Shown here: one piece after another, positions 46,876 through 56,392 of the stretch
How the letters are laid out: each line of letters starts with the position of its first letter
Position numbering within the stretch: position 1 is the first letter of the stretch
Assembly (NCBI RefSeq): GCF_000427865.1
Contig: NZ_ATYV01000002.1
Span: forward strand, 1-64,000
Direction of reading: 5' to 3'
Source: Corynebacterium sputi DSM 45148
GTDB taxonomy: Bacteria; Actinomycetota; Actinomycetes; Mycobacteriales; Mycobacteriaceae
DNA length: 64,000 nucleotides
Program-made: the position numbers and the translations under genes
Notes under the pieces: model-generated
The model's input: only the letters and a program-made list of their open reading frames with translations
Databases searched by the model: none
What the model was told of the DNA's origin: nothing

Positions 46876-47928
46876 CTACCGGGCCGGAGCGTCTGCGCCG
46901 AAGTCCAGTCCTTCGGAGACGCTGAGGTCTTCCTGGCGCCAGACCTTGGTTGCCCGGACGTAGACCTCGTCGCCTTCGCGCAGGTGTAGAGCGGAGGCGT
47001 CGCCACGAGTGACCTGTGCGGAGAACGGCACTCCTGAGGACAGGTCGCGCAGTTCGACTCGGACCTCGAAGCCGAGGACAGCCACTCGGTCAACGATGGC
47101 ATGTCGAAGTTGTGTACCGACACCGTCGAGGCCATTGAGACCGTTGGGGCCAACAGCCATGTCGGGGGTGAGGCCGATGCGGATGTCGTGTGGTCGGACC
47201 AGTTCGCCGTCCAGGCGAGTTACCTGGCCGAGGAAGGACAGGACGAACTCGTTCTCGGGATTGTCGTAAAGCTGAGTTGGCGAGCCGACCTGTTCGATGC
47301 GGCCCTTATTGAGGACAGCGATGCGATCGGCGACGTCGAGGGCTTCTTCCTGGTCGTGGGTGACGAGAATGGTCGTGATGGTGAATTCCTCGTGGAGGTT
47401 CCTGAGCCAAACGCGGAGGTTCTCGCGGACCTTGGCGTCGAGGGCGCCGAAGGGTTCGTCGAGAAGCAAGACCTTGGGGTTCACTGCAAGGGCGCGGGCC
47501 AGTGCCAGGCGCTGGCGCTGACCACCAGAGAGCTGAGCTGGATACCGGTTCTGGTAGCCGGCCAGGCCAACGATCTCGAGTAGTTCGTCGACGCGCTTGT
47601 CGATTTCGTGGGAAGGCTTCTTCCGAATGGAGAGTCCGAAACCGACGTTGTCGCGGACAGTCATGTGCTTAAAGGCCGCGTAGTGCTGGAAGACAAACCC
47701 GATGCCGCGGTCCTGCGGTGCAAGTGCGGTCACGTCCTGGCCATTGAAGATGACCTGACCCGAATCCGGCTGATCTAGTCCCGCGATCGTTCGGAGCAGA
47801 GTCGATTTACCCGAACCCGACGGTCCGAGGAGGGCTGTGAGGGAGCCTTGGGGGATGTGGAGGGAGACGTCGTCAAGCGCTTTGAAGTCCCCGTACTTCT
47901 TGTTGGCGTTCTTCACCTGGATGGTCAT
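46876..47928 (-). CDS. cysA: Sulfate/thiosulfate ABC transporter ATP-binding protein
   Basis: A 350-residue ATPase of the CysA family. Walker A is [11 protein letters not shown], the signature is [17 protein letters not shown], Walker B is [12 protein letters not shown], and the H-loop is VTHDQEEA. The C-terminal part (from about 240) is a TOBE/regulatory domain. It is the last gene of sbp-cysT-cysW-cysA and overlaps cysW by four bases (ATGA). It drives uptake of sulfate or thiosulfate for cysteine synthesis. Confidence 0.93.
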   Translation of the reverse strand: MTIQVKNANKKYGDFKALDDVSLHIPQGSLTALLGPSGSGKSTLLRTIAGLDQPDSGQVIFNGQDVTALAPQDRGIGFVFQHYAAFKHMTVRDNVGFGLSIRKKPSHEIDKRVDELLEIVGLAGYQNRYPAQLSGGQRQRLALARALAVNPKVLLLDEPFGALDAKVRENLRVWLRNLHEEFTITTILVTHDQEEALDVADRIAVLNKGRIEQVGSPTQLYDNPENEFVLSFLGQVTRLDGELVRPHDIRIGLTPDMAVGPNGLNGLDGVGTQLRHAIVDRVAVLGFEVRVELRDLSSGVPFSAQVTRGDASALHLREGDEVYVRATKVWRQEDLSVSEGLDFGADAPAR

Positions 47929-48734
47929 GAGAATTCCTTTCGGTTGCGTTCGAGCAGAGTCATCGCGAGAAGCACGAGGAGTGCGATGAACATCAGGAGG
48001 GTGGCTGCGGCGTAAGCACCGTAGACGTTGTGGTCGTCGATGTAGCGAGCGTGGACAAGGAGGGTGAGCGTTTGGGAGCCGCCGGCGAGTCCGGAGGAGA
48101 CCATGATCACCGCGCCGAATTCACCGAGGGCACGAGCGACGGTGAGGACCACTCCGTACGCGACACCCCACTTGATGGATGGGAGGGTGATGCGCCAGAA
48201 GGTCTGCCAGGCATTCGCGCCGAGAGTGGCCGCAGCCTGCTCCTGTTCGGTGCCGATTTCTTCGAGAACCGGCTCGACCTCACGGACGACGAACGGGAGG
48301 GTGACAAAGATGGTGGCGATGACCATGCCGGTCAGTCCGAAGATCACTCGGAACCCGAGCGACTCCACTCCCCCGAACCAGCCGCCGTGGCCCCACAGGA
48401 GAATGAGGGAAACGCCAACGATGATCGGAGAGACAGCGAAGGGAAGGTCCACAATCGCTTGGATCAGACCCTTCGCCTTGAGGTTGCCTCGGACGAGCGC
48501 CAGGGAAACGACGATGCCGAAGACGACATTCACCGGCACCGTAATCAGGACAATGATGATGGAGACCTGAAGCGCGGAGATCGCCGCCGGCGTCGTGATC
48601 CACTCCCAGAACTGGCCGAAGCTGGGCTGGAAGGTACGGAACAAGATGGTTCCGACCGGAACAACAATCAGCAGGAATAGGTATCCGAGCGCCAGACTGC
48701 GCAGGGTGAGTGTGGTTTTCCGTGCAAGTTTCAC
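47925..48734 (-). CDS. cysW: Sulfate ABC transporter permease CysW
   Basis: A 269-residue permease with about six membrane helices. It has [20 protein letters not shown] and the EAA loop [33 protein letters not shown], both typical of CysW. Start GTG at 48734 overlaps the cysT stop by four bases (GTGA). It pairs with CysT to form the channel. Confidence 0.93.
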   Translation of the reverse strand: MKLARKTTLTLRSLALGYLFLLIVVPVGTILFRTFQPSFGQFWEWITTPAAISALQVSIIIVLITVPVNVVFGIVVSLALVRGNLKAKGLIQAIVDLPFAVSPIIVGVSLILLWGHGGWFGGVESLGFRVIFGLTGMVIATIFVTLPFVVREVEPVLEEIGTEQEQAAATLGANAWQTFWRITLPSIKWGVAYGVVLTVARALGEFGAVIMVSSGLAGGSQTLTLLVHARYIDDHNVYGAYAAATLLMFIALLVLLAMTLLERNRKEFS

Positions 48735-49588
48735 AACGCCTTCTCCTGCTTCCGGGCCAGGCGGCCCGAGTAGAAGCGGAGCGCCACGAGCACTACCGCA
48801 GTGATGGTGAGCAGCGCGACGGAAACCGCAGCGGCAGCCGCCGGGACGTCAGACTCGATCTGCTCCTGGATGTACTGAGAGGCCACCTGCGTGTGACCGG
48901 GGATGTTGCCGCCGATGAGGACGACTGAGCCGTATTCACCAATCGCTCGGGCGAAGGCAAGGCCCGCACCGGAGAGGATCGCCGGGGACAGAGAAGGCAG
49001 AACGATGCGTCGGAAGATGGTCCAGTTATCTGCGCCAAGGGAAGCCGCGGCTTCCTCGACTTCCTGGTCCAATTCGATCAGCACCGGCTGCACCGAGCGG
49101 ACGACGAACGGGAGCGTCACGAAGGCCAAAGCGACCACGAGGGCAGGTTGGGTCGCGTTGAACGTCAGGCCGATGGGACTGCCCGGGCCGTAGAGGCTGA
49201 GCAACACCAGGGAGGCGACGATCGTCGGCAGTGCGAAGGGCAGGTCGATCAGCGCGTTGACTGCTCGCTTGCCTGGGAGATCATCACGGACCAGCACCCA
49301 AGCGATGAGCGTGCCGACGACAGCGTTGATCACTGCCACGATCAGCGAGACCGTCACGGTAATCCGCAGCGCCGCGACTGCTCCTTCAGAGGTGATGGAG
49401 TCCCAGAAGCCGGCGAAGCCATCGACGGAGAACGCCTGCACCGCAACTGCCGCCAGTGGCAGCAGCACGATGATGGATAGCCATAGCCCGGCGACGCCTA
49501 AGCCGAGCCCGCGCAGCCCAAAACGACGGGCGGGAGTCGGAGTGTGCTCTGGTGCGGAGAGGTGGTCCGGGGTAATTATCGAAGTCAT
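48731..49588 (-). CDS. cysT: Sulfate ABC transporter permease CysT
   Basis: A 285-residue permease of the CysT (CysU) family with about six membrane helices. DLPFALPTIVASLVLLSLYG and the EAA loop ELDQEVEEAAASLGADNWTIFRRIVLPSLSPA are visible. The AGGAG ribosome-binding site overlaps the stop of the binding-protein gene upstream, linking their translation. Confidence 0.93.
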   Translation of the reverse strand: MTSIITPDHLSAPEHTPTPARRFGLRGLGLGVAGLWLSIIVLLPLAAVAVQAFSVDGFAGFWDSITSEGAVAALRITVTVSLIVAVINAVVGTLIAWVLVRDDLPGKRAVNALIDLPFALPTIVASLVLLSLYGPGSPIGLTFNATQPALVVALAFVTLPFVVRSVQPVLIELDQEVEEAAASLGADNWTIFRRIVLPSLSPAILSGAGLAFARAIGEYGSVVLIGGNIPGHTQVASQYIQEQIESDVPAAAAAVSVALLTITAVVLVALRFYSGRLARKQEKAL

Positions 49589-49597
49589 GTCGGTCTC

Positions 49598-50812
49598 CTA
49601 CACCTGCTGGTAGATCTCGGTAATGGCGCCATTGGGGTCTCCGCTGCCGGGGTCAGACCTGGCAAAGAGAAGAGCGTCGACGATGGACCAGCCGGTTTTG
49701 GGATCGCCGTTGTCGTCGAGAAGCCCGTACTTTTGCGCCAGTTGTGGGTTCTGCTGGGCAAGTGCAGAGAATGCCTGGGAGAGGTCATCGATGGAGTACA
49801 GATCCTCGCAACCGGAGAAGGCATCGCGTTCCTCAGCTGGGAGCGAGTCGATCACCGGGGTGGAGCCGTCGGGGGTGAATAGGTCGCTGCCGGGGCGGAA
49901 TCCTTCAGAGGCCCAGAGTTTCTCGGCATCTTCGGTGAAGAGGTAGTCACGGAAGGACTCAGCCTGCTCGGGATCCTCGGTGGTGTTGACCACGGCGACG
50001 GGGTTCTCAATGCGGAAGGTCTGCGGCGGGTTGAGGTAATCGATGGCGCTACCAGAACGATCGAGCAAAATCGCCTCGTTCTCGTAGGACAACAACACGT
50101 CGCCCTGGCCCTGCTCGAAAGTAGAAGTCGCCTCTCGGCCGGACTTCGGGCGGACGTTGAAGTGCTCGCCAACGAGCAGGGAGACCTTGTTCAGGGCCTT
50201 TTCGTGGGCGGCGGTGTAGTTCTTGGCGTCGCCCTGCTCCTCTAATGCCGAGTAGAACCACGCCGAGTACGGCGCAAGTAGGTTCCATTTCGCTGAGCCT
50301 GAGCTCGCTGGGTTGGGACTAATGACCTGGATGCCAGGCTGCAGGAGGTCATCCCAGGTCTCTAGGCCCTTGGGGTTGCCCTCACGGGTGACGAAGGAAA
50401 CCACGGATCCGAATGGGACCGAGGTGCCGCTCTCGTCTCCAGGGACGTTGTCCTTCCAGTCCTCGTCGACGATGCCCTCCTTCACCAAGCGGGTGATGTC
50501 CGGCTCGACGGAGAAGTTCACCAGGTCTGCTGGGACGCGTCGGGCGACCTTGCGGGACTGGTCGCCGGAGGCACCATAGGACTGAGCGAAGCCGGTGTCG
50601 GCGCCCTCTGCGGTCTCGCGGTAGCCGGGGATAATCACGTCGAAGCCGGGCTTGGGCACCGCGTAGGCCACGATGTCTAGGCGGTGGTCGCCGCTAGAGA
50701 TGTCGACCCCTCCCGGTTCATCTGTGGTTCCACCTGGAAGGGCGAGGATGCCCCCGACGCCCACTACCGCCGCTACTCCCACCAGCGCGGTGAGTTTGGG
50801 AATGTCTGCCAT
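49598..50812 (-). CDS. Sulfate-binding protein
   Basis: A 404-residue periplasmic sulfate/thiosulfate-binding protein of the CysP/Sbp family. An N-terminal hydrophobic segment (residues 5-28) directs export; no lipobox cysteine is visible. DIVAYAVPKPGFDVIIPGY, DLVNFSVEPDITRL, GSVVSFVTREGNPKG and ISPNPASSGSAKWNLLAPYSAW match the family. I chose the ATG at 50812; the frame extends to 50890 without similarity. It is first in the operon. A good AGAC-N6-GTCT site lies 26 bp upstream, in line with sulfur control. Confidence 0.92.
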   Translation of the reverse strand: MADIPKLTALVGVAAVVGVGGILALPGGTTDEPGGVDISSGDHRLDIVAYAVPKPGFDVIIPGYRETAEGADTGFAQSYGASGDQSRKVARRVPADLVNFSVEPDITRLVKEGIVDEDWKDNVPGDESGTSVPFGSVVSFVTREGNPKGLETWDDLLQPGIQVISPNPASSGSAKWNLLAPYSAWFYSALEEQGDAKNYTAAHEKALNKVSLLVGEHFNVRPKSGREATSTFEQGQGDVLLSYENEAILLDRSGSAIDYLNPPQTFRIENPVAVVNTTEDPEQAESFRDYLFTEDAEKLWASEGFRPGSDLFTPDGSTPVIDSLPAEERDAFSGCEDLYSIDDLSQAFSALAQQNPQLAQKYGLLDDNGDPKTGWSIVDALLFARSDPGSGDPNGAITEIYQQV

Positions 50813-50837
50813 GAGTGTGTCTTTCTTCGTCCAGGTA

Positions 50838-50853
50838 CAGACCGATCTGTCTG
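50838..50853. promoter_or_regulatory. AGAC-N6-GTCT dyad, probable McbR site
   Basis: CAGAC-CGATCT-GTCTG is a perfect 5-bp dyad. The known operator of the corynebacterial methionine/cysteine repressor McbR is TAGAC-N6-GTCTA, so eight of ten arm bases match. It lies upstream of the sulfate importer operon, a target type that fits this repressor. Confidence 0.6.
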
Positions 50854-50985
50854 TTCCCGGCAATAAAACCACCCACCGACCGAACCCCAAAGGCTTTAAA
50901 TCACCGTGAAATTAATGATTGCCGGACCCTCGACCGATACTCTGAATCAACCGGTACTTTTGCCTACTGAACAGGGGACCCGACA

Positions 50986-52689
50986 ATGCTCCAGACGATG
51001 CGCCCGTTCGGCGATCGCGTGCTCGGCGCGGATATCGCGCCGATAGGAGGGCTTTACGACGTTGTCGTCATCGGCGGCGGCATCTCCGGAATCCAAATCG
51101 CTCGACATGCTGCGGGCCGTGGGCTCCGCACCATCTTGTTGGAGAAAGACGATTACGGCGGAGGCACCTCGTCGGCAACGACGAAACTTCTGCACGGGGG
51201 GTTGCGGTACTTGGAGCAGTACGACTTCCCGGTGGTCGCGGAGTCGATTGCTGAGCGTCGGTACCTGGGGATCGCAGCGCCACACTTGGTGCAGCCGCGC
51301 TCGTTCCTTTTGACCGCATTCGATTGGTCGGAGCCGAAGGCCCCCATCCTCGGTGCCGGAGTTGCCTTATACGAGTCCATGGCCGGACACCGAAACTCCA
51401 AGATCCCGAAGGACCTGCATTCGCGGCGATTCCGTTGGGTGAAGAAAGACGCGCTGCTCAAGCAGGTTCCATGGCTGCAACCGGAGGGCCTGGTCGGCGC
51501 CTGGCGTCACGATGACACCCTCAACGTCCACCCCGAAAGGCTCCTCCTCTCCATCCTTGGTTCCTATGTTCAGACCGGGGGCACAGCGGTGAACCATGCC
51601 GAGGTCACCGAGGCCCACCGCGATGAGAATGGCCGCGTCGATGGGGTCACCGCGAAGGATCGATTGAACGGTCAGGAACACCGCATCCGCGGCACAGTCA
51701 CCATCAATGCCGCCGGCCCCTGGGTCGAGGAAGTGCTCGGAGAGCTGTCCGGAAAGGTCGGCGTGAAGGTCCGCCAGGCCAAGGGTGTGCACCTGCTGAT
51801 GAAGAACCTGGGCAACAAGGATGGCGTGTTCGTGCGCGGGCGCAATGGCCGGCACATCATGGTCAATCCGTGGGAGGGTCGCTCCCTGATTGGGCCGACA
51901 GACACACCTACCGACGGTTCGGCCGACGAGGCGAAGGCCACTGAGGAAGACGTCGAGCTGATCTTGGAGACGATCGACTCCGTTGCCGCGAAACCACTGG
52001 ACCGTGATGCCATCATGACGACCCTCGTTGGCGTGCGCCCCTTGGTCGACGATGGTTCAGACACCTACCGCGCTTCCCGACGCTTCGATATCTTCGACCA
52101 CTCCGGCGCCAACGTCCCGGGCATTTACACCGTCACCGGCGGCAAATGGACTACCGGACGGGCCATGGGCGCCAGGGTCATCGACATCTTGGTGGAAAAG
52201 GAAAAGCTCCCGCCAACCAGGAAGTTCGATTCCAGGTACCAGCCGGTGGCAGGGGCCTTTGGTGACTTCGACACTGTCGGGCACGCCTTTGAATCAGCGC
52301 TGAGCCGCTTCCGGAATCTGCCGGTTCCGAAGGCATGCCGGATGCACCTGGCCCGGTTGTATGGCACTGCCCACGAAGCGGTGCTCGGGCTGGTCGCAGC
52401 CGACCCGTCACTGGGTGAGCGGATCAGCCCGGACACCGACTGCCTCGATATCAAAGCCCAGATCGTCTACGCCGTCGAAGCCGAAGCGGCCCGGACCTTC
52501 CGGGACATCCTTGATCGCCGACTAGTCCTGGGAACCATGGGGCCGGTGTCTGAAGTGGCGATGGGGAATGTTGTGGATGTGGTCGTCGGGAAGCTGGGTT
52601 GGGATCGCGACGAGGCGAAGGCCGAGGCGGACGCCTACCTGGCAGAGCAGGAGGCGGTCCTGGCCGTGGTGCGGCAGTTCCAGAAGTAA
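50986..52689 (+). CDS. glpD: Glycerol-3-phosphate dehydrogenase
   Basis: A 567-residue FAD-dependent glycerol-3-phosphate dehydrogenase that passes electrons to the quinone pool and yields dihydroxyacetone phosphate. The dinucleotide-binding motif DVVVIGGGISGIQIARHAAGRGL is at about 24-46. GGTSSATTKLLHGGLRYLEQYDF is the family signature. NAAGPWVEEV and GVRPLV follow, and the C-terminal DAO_C domain spans about 405-540. The ATG at 50986 has AGGGGA seven bases upstream. It is divergent from the sulfate operon. Confidence 0.95.
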   Translation: MLQTMRPFGDRVLGADIAPIGGLYDVVVIGGGISGIQIARHAAGRGLRTILLEKDDYGGGTSSATTKLLHGGLRYLEQYDFPVVAESIAERRYLGIAAPHLVQPRSFLLTAFDWSEPKAPILGAGVALYESMAGHRNSKIPKDLHSRRFRWVKKDALLKQVPWLQPEGLVGAWRHDDTLNVHPERLLLSILGSYVQTGGTAVNHAEVTEAHRDENGRVDGVTAKDRLNGQEHRIRGTVTINAAGPWVEEVLGELSGKVGVKVRQAKGVHLLMKNLGNKDGVFVRGRNGRHIMVNPWEGRSLIGPTDTPTDGSADEAKATEEDVELILETIDSVAAKPLDRDAIMTTLVGVRPLVDDGSDTYRASRRFDIFDHSGANVPGIYTVTGGKWTTGRAMGARVIDILVEKEKLPPTRKFDSRYQPVAGAFGDFDTVGHAFESALSRFRNLPVPKACRMHLARLYGTAHEAVLGLVAADPSLGERISPDTDCLDIKAQIVYAVEAEAARTFRDILDRRLVLGTMGPVSEVAMGNVVDVVVGKLGWDRDEAKAEADAYLAEQEAVLAVVRQFQK

Positions 52690-53529
52690 CTACCGCACCT
52701 TGGTCATGTTCACGGAGACGAACATCTCCGAGCCGGAGCCACCGGAGAACATCCCGCGCAGGGGCACCACGTCGTTGTATTCGCGGCCTTGACCGACCAT
52801 GACGTGGTGCTCGCCAGGGATGCAGTCATTGGTCGGGTCGTAGCTGAACCAGTCGCCGTTGAACCACTGCACCCATGCGTGGGACTCACCAGAGACGGTC
52901 TCCCCTACCTGCACCTCCTTCCGCGGCATCACATAACCGGAGACATACCGCGCCGGAATGCCCAGGTAACGCAGGGCCCCGACGACCAAGTGCGAATAGT
53001 CCTGGCAGACGCCCTGCCTGTTCTCCCAAGCATCGGAGGCCACGCTGGAGACCTCCGTCGCGCCCGGTGAGTACGTCATGTCCTCGTAGATCATTGAGCA
53101 GATCCGCAGTGCAATCTCGTCGACGGTGGCCGAGTTCGCCGCGATGCTGGCCGCGCGTTGGGCCAGATCATCGCCTGGATCTACGGTGCGCGAGAGCTCG
53201 AGAAACTCATTCCAGCGGTCGTGGAATTCGGTGACTTCCTCCAGGGTCATGGTGGTCTGCTCGGAGACGGATGCCTCCACGTCAAGAGTCGTACTCACCC
53301 GGACCAACAACTGGTCATGTGGCTCGTGCAGCTCAAACGCAGTGACATGCGTACCCCAATAATCGATGTACTCAGTCGACCAGGGCCGCGGAGTGATGCT
53401 GACATTGCGCTCGCGGATGAGCTGCTGAGGCGTATACAGCGGGCTCATCCGGATCTCATTAAACGAGTCAGACACCAAGTTCGAGTACGTAAAACCCGTG
53501 TTGTGCACGATGCGGAGAGTTGTAGTCAT
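52690..53529 (-). CDS. Transglutaminase-like cysteine protease family protein
   Basis: A 279-residue protein. The N-terminal region (TTLRIVHNTGFTYSNLVSDSFNEIRMSP) is the typical bacterial transglutaminase N-terminal domain. The core has the catalytic Cys in ENRQGVCQDYSHLVVGALRYLGIPARYVSGY, His in GESHAWVQWF, and Asp in YDPTND. It is the last gene of a trio with the alpha-E and ATP-grasp genes. Such clusters are thought to make and trim a peptide or amide-linked tag. The ATG at 53529 has an AAAGG site upstream. Its stop directly abuts the glpD stop. Confidence 0.9.
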   Translation of the reverse strand: MTTTLRIVHNTGFTYSNLVSDSFNEIRMSPLYTPQQLIRERNVSITPRPWSTEYIDYWGTHVTAFELHEPHDQLLVRVSTTLDVEASVSEQTTMTLEEVTEFHDRWNEFLELSRTVDPGDDLAQRAASIAANSATVDEIALRICSMIYEDMTYSPGATEVSSVASDAWENRQGVCQDYSHLVVGALRYLGIPARYVSGYVMPRKEVQVGETVSGESHAWVQWFNGDWFSYDPTNDCIPGEHHVMVGQGREYNDVVPLRGMFSGGSGSEMFVSVNMTKVR

Positions 53530-53534
53530 CGCTT

Positions 53535-54446
53535 CTACCTTTCGTGCCATTCGGCGGGCAGTGCACCCTCGAAGTAGCGGGCGGTCAGAGCCTGCGTCGC
53601 CTGGGCGCCGGATTCTTGGACCTGCTGCATGAGTTCACCGAGGTTCTCCAGTGACTCGTTGGTCTGCATGTACTCGATCTTTGCCCGCAGGCTGCCGAGA
53701 ATACGCTGCGTATCGCCGTCGAAACCACTACGCAGTGGTTCCGGATCGAGAGCCTGGAGCGAATCCAGCGCGCCGGTGAGGCAGAAGTAGATCGAGCGCG
53801 GGGTCAGCCGGTCTCGTAGGAGGAAGTCCACTGCGGCAACCAGGCTGTCCTCCCGGCCGCGGGTACGCACGAATGATTGTTGGGCGCCACAGGACTGGAG
53901 GACCAGGTGTCGGTGCGTCGGGATGGTCGGCGCCACGACCGTGGAGTAAATGATGCGGGACATCATGTCGATGCGTTCGATATACCGGCCGAGCATGAGG
54001 AAGTGCCACGCTTGATCGCGGGGCATCGTTGCATGCAGCGTGCCGATGATCATCGCGCACCGGTCCTGCACTTCGCGGCAGGCCAATGAGGGCCTGAGCA
54101 GTGTCAAACGTCCGGACGAGGTCATTCGGTAGGCGCGGTTGATCGCCTCCCAGGTGGACATCGAGAGGATCTCTCGCGCCCGGCGCGCGCTGTCGCGGCA
54201 GTTGCCGAGCGCGGTCACCATTGACTGGTTGGAGTCGGCCTCCGTTCCCAGCAGCGCCCAGGCCTCTTCAGGCCCGGCATCAGTGCTTACCGACGCCCCC
54301 ATCGACCTACACAGATCCACCCCAAACGTGTCTGAGTCTGTCTCTGTGTTGTGCTCCAGATAGACCGAGAGGACCCGGGCCTGGTCGTCGGCTCGCTCGA
54401 TGTACCTGCCGATCCAGAACAGGGATTCGCCGATACGGCTCAGCAT
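53535..54446 (-). CDS. Alpha-E domain protein (DUF403)
   Basis: A 303-residue helical protein of the alpha-E family. MLSRIGESLFWIGRYIERADDQARVL is the typical N-terminus and MLGRYIERIDMMSRIIYS repeats the same helix pattern. It always travels with circularly permuted ATP-grasp proteins and is predicted to be a partner in peptide-bond formation. Its start overlaps the end of the ATP-grasp gene by seven bases, and the transglutaminase follows after five bases. Confidence 0.9.
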   Translation of the reverse strand: MLSRIGESLFWIGRYIERADDQARVLSVYLEHNTETDSDTFGVDLCRSMGASVSTDAGPEEAWALLGTEADSNQSMVTALGNCRDSARRAREILSMSTWEAINRAYRMTSSGRLTLLRPSLACREVQDRCAMIIGTLHATMPRDQAWHFLMLGRYIERIDMMSRIIYSTVVAPTIPTHRHLVLQSCGAQQSFVRTRGREDSLVAAVDFLLRDRLTPRSIYFCLTGALDSLQALDPEPLRSGFDGDTQRILGSLRAKIEYMQTNESLENLGELMQQVQESGAQATQALTARYFEGALPAEWHER

Positions 54447-56053
54447 GCTTCACCTCCGGTGGTCTCGGTCGTGGCGTCGGCTGCCTGACTCTGTTGTTGT
54501 TGCTGTTGTTGTTGGGCGGCGTCTTCGTCATCGCGCTCGTCCAGTTTCGAGGTCTCCAGCCGGTCGAGGGCTTCTGCTTCGCCGCCGACATCCGGGATCT
54601 CGTGGCGGGTTTCCGACTCCGGTCCGCTGACTCCCGCGGAGATAACCCACGTGTCCTTCGAGCCACCGCCCTGCGAGGAGTTCACGATCATTTCGCCCTC
54701 CGTCAGAGCGACTCGGGTCAGGCCACCTGGGGTGACCCACATGTCTTCGCCGTCATTAACGATGAAGGGACGCAGGTCGACGTGCCGGGGCTGCAGGCCC
54801 TTCTCAGTCATCGTTGGCACCGTCGAGAGCTGCACCAACGGCTGCGCGATCCATCCGCGCGGATCGGCGATGATCCGCTGGCGAGCCAGGTCCAGTTCTT
54901 CCTTGGAACACATCGGGCCCATCACGATGCCCTTGCCTCCCGAGCCATCCACCGGCTTGACCACCAGTTCATCCATCCGGTCGAGGACTTCTTCCCGGTG
55001 GGCAGGGTCCTCCAGACGCCAGGTATCGACGTTCGGAATCAGCGGCTCCTCCCCCAGGTAATACCGGATCAGTTCCGGGACGTAGGAGTAGATGAGCTTG
55101 TCGTCGGCCACACCATTACCGATGGCATTGGCGATAGTCAGGGTGCCGTTGCGCTGCGCTGACATCAGGCCGGCGCAACCGAGCACCGAATCCGGACGGA
55201 AGGCCACCGGGTCACAGAACTCGTCGTCGACTCGTCGGTAGATCACGTGGACCTGCTCTAGGCCCTTCGTCGTTCGCAGGTATGCAACGCCCTGCCTCAC
55301 GACGAGGTCTCGTCCCTCCACCAGCGGCACACCCATCGTGCGCGCGATCATGGCGTGCTCGAAGTAGGCCGAGTTGTAGACACCCGGCGTGAGCACCACG
55401 ATCTTCGGATCTGCCACTCCGGGAGGAGCCGCATTTGCCAAGGCTGCGCGGAGTTGGGCGGGGTAATCGTCGACACGCGAGATGTTGTAGCGCGACACCG
55501 CTTCCGGCAGCGCCGCAATGGTCGCCTGCCGGTTCGTCAGAACGTATGAGACTCCCGACGGAATCCTCGCATTATCCTCGAGCACCCGCAGCGTGCCGTC
55601 ACCATCACGAATCAGGTCTGTTCCCGCCACGTGGATCCGCACTCCGTTCGGCGGCCGGTATCCGGCGACGGCCCGGCAGAAGTGCTTCGAGGTAGTGACA
55701 ACCGCTCGCGGGACTACTCCATCGGCGAAGACTCGCCCTGAGGTGTAGACGTCATCGAGGAAGGCTTCCAACGCCCGGACCCGCTGCTTCAGTCCACGTT
55801 CGGTTCGGGTGAACTCGGCCTTCGCAATCAGGCGTGGCACGATGTCCAGCGGGAAGGGCTCCTCCTCTCCAGAGAAGTCGAAGGTCACGCCGGTATCGAG
55901 GTACCGGGAACTCAAGTACGAGACGCGCGACTCCAGTTCGCTGCCATCCATCTCGCTATATACCCGCGACAATCGCTGGTAGAGAGGGCGAATCCCCTCC
56001 GCTGACGCCGACTCATCGAAGATCAGGTCCTCGATCGGATAATCGGATTTCAC
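54440..56053 (-). CDS. Circularly permuted ATP-grasp protein (DUF404/DUF407)
   Basis: A protein of about 537 residues of the circularly permuted ATP-grasp class. VDDEFCDPVAFRPDSVLGCAGLMSAQRNGTLTIANAIGNGVADDKLIYSYVPELIRYYLGEEP and ELVVKPVDGSGGKGIVMGP are diagnostic. It is a predicted amide ligase that works with the alpha-E and transglutaminase proteins. The C-terminus carries eight glutamines in a row inside an Asp/Ala/Gln/Thr-rich tail. I prefer GTG 56053 (AAGG eight bases upstream) over GTG 56059. It is first of the three-gene operon. Confidence 0.9.
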   Translation of the reverse strand: MKSDYPIEDLIFDESASAEGIRPLYQRLSRVYSEMDGSELESRVSYLSSRYLDTGVTFDFSGEEEPFPLDIVPRLIAKAEFTRTERGLKQRVRALEAFLDDVYTSGRVFADGVVPRAVVTTSKHFCRAVAGYRPPNGVRIHVAGTDLIRDGDGTLRVLEDNARIPSGVSYVLTNRQATIAALPEAVSRYNISRVDDYPAQLRAALANAAPPGVADPKIVVLTPGVYNSAYFEHAMIARTMGVPLVEGRDLVVRQGVAYLRTTKGLEQVHVIYRRVDDEFCDPVAFRPDSVLGCAGLMSAQRNGTLTIANAIGNGVADDKLIYSYVPELIRYYLGEEPLIPNVDTWRLEDPAHREEVLDRMDELVVKPVDGSGGKGIVMGPMCSKEELDLARQRIIADPRGWIAQPLVQLSTVPTMTEKGLQPRHVDLRPFIVNDGEDMWVTPGGLTRVALTEGEMIVNSSQGGGSKDTWVISAGVSGPESETRHEIPDVGGEAEALDRLETSKLDERDDEDAAQQQQQQQQSQAADATTETTGGEAC

Positions 56054-56392
56054 GTTCACCGCCTTGGGTCGAAATCACTGACCCCAAAAGCATTTCGCAG
56101 CCATGTTTCCCAATGGTTTCGGCGACCTCACAAGAACGATGAACTCTCGACCTTGCCGGCCACCGCTCCCACTGCGGCCCCAAAGGCAGGAGTAGGAGGT
56201 GCCCCTGTCGCACGTTGTCACCTGCACGTGCCAGCGTTTTCGGATTTTCCCGGCACTTATAAGTGTCAACGCCGTGAGAGCACTCCTTCTCCACCAGCCG
56301 TTCAGACCCCAACACGACACCGGATAACGCCGTTACCTGCAGTTACTTGCCACACGTAAAGAATTGACCAAGGGGAACTATAATTGGAGGGC
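56054..56392. other. Divergent intergenic region between the ATP-grasp operon and photolyase
   Basis: No gene is visible in these 339 bases. CACTTATAAGTG at 56254-56265 is a perfect 12-bp palindrome. Read on the minus strand it directly follows TTGACA (complement of 56264-56269), a consensus -35 hexamer for the ATP-grasp operon, so it may be an operator. The photolyase promoter lies at the right end. Confidence 0.5.
56379..56384 (+). promoter_or_regulatory. Consensus -10 TATAAT directly before the photolyase ATG
   Basis: TATAAT ends eight bases before the ATG at 56393, so transcription should begin on or next to the start codon. This predicts a leaderless mRNA. The GGAGG between them is only two bases from the ATG, too close for normal use. 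No good -35 hexamer is seen at 17 bp. Confidence 0.6.
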
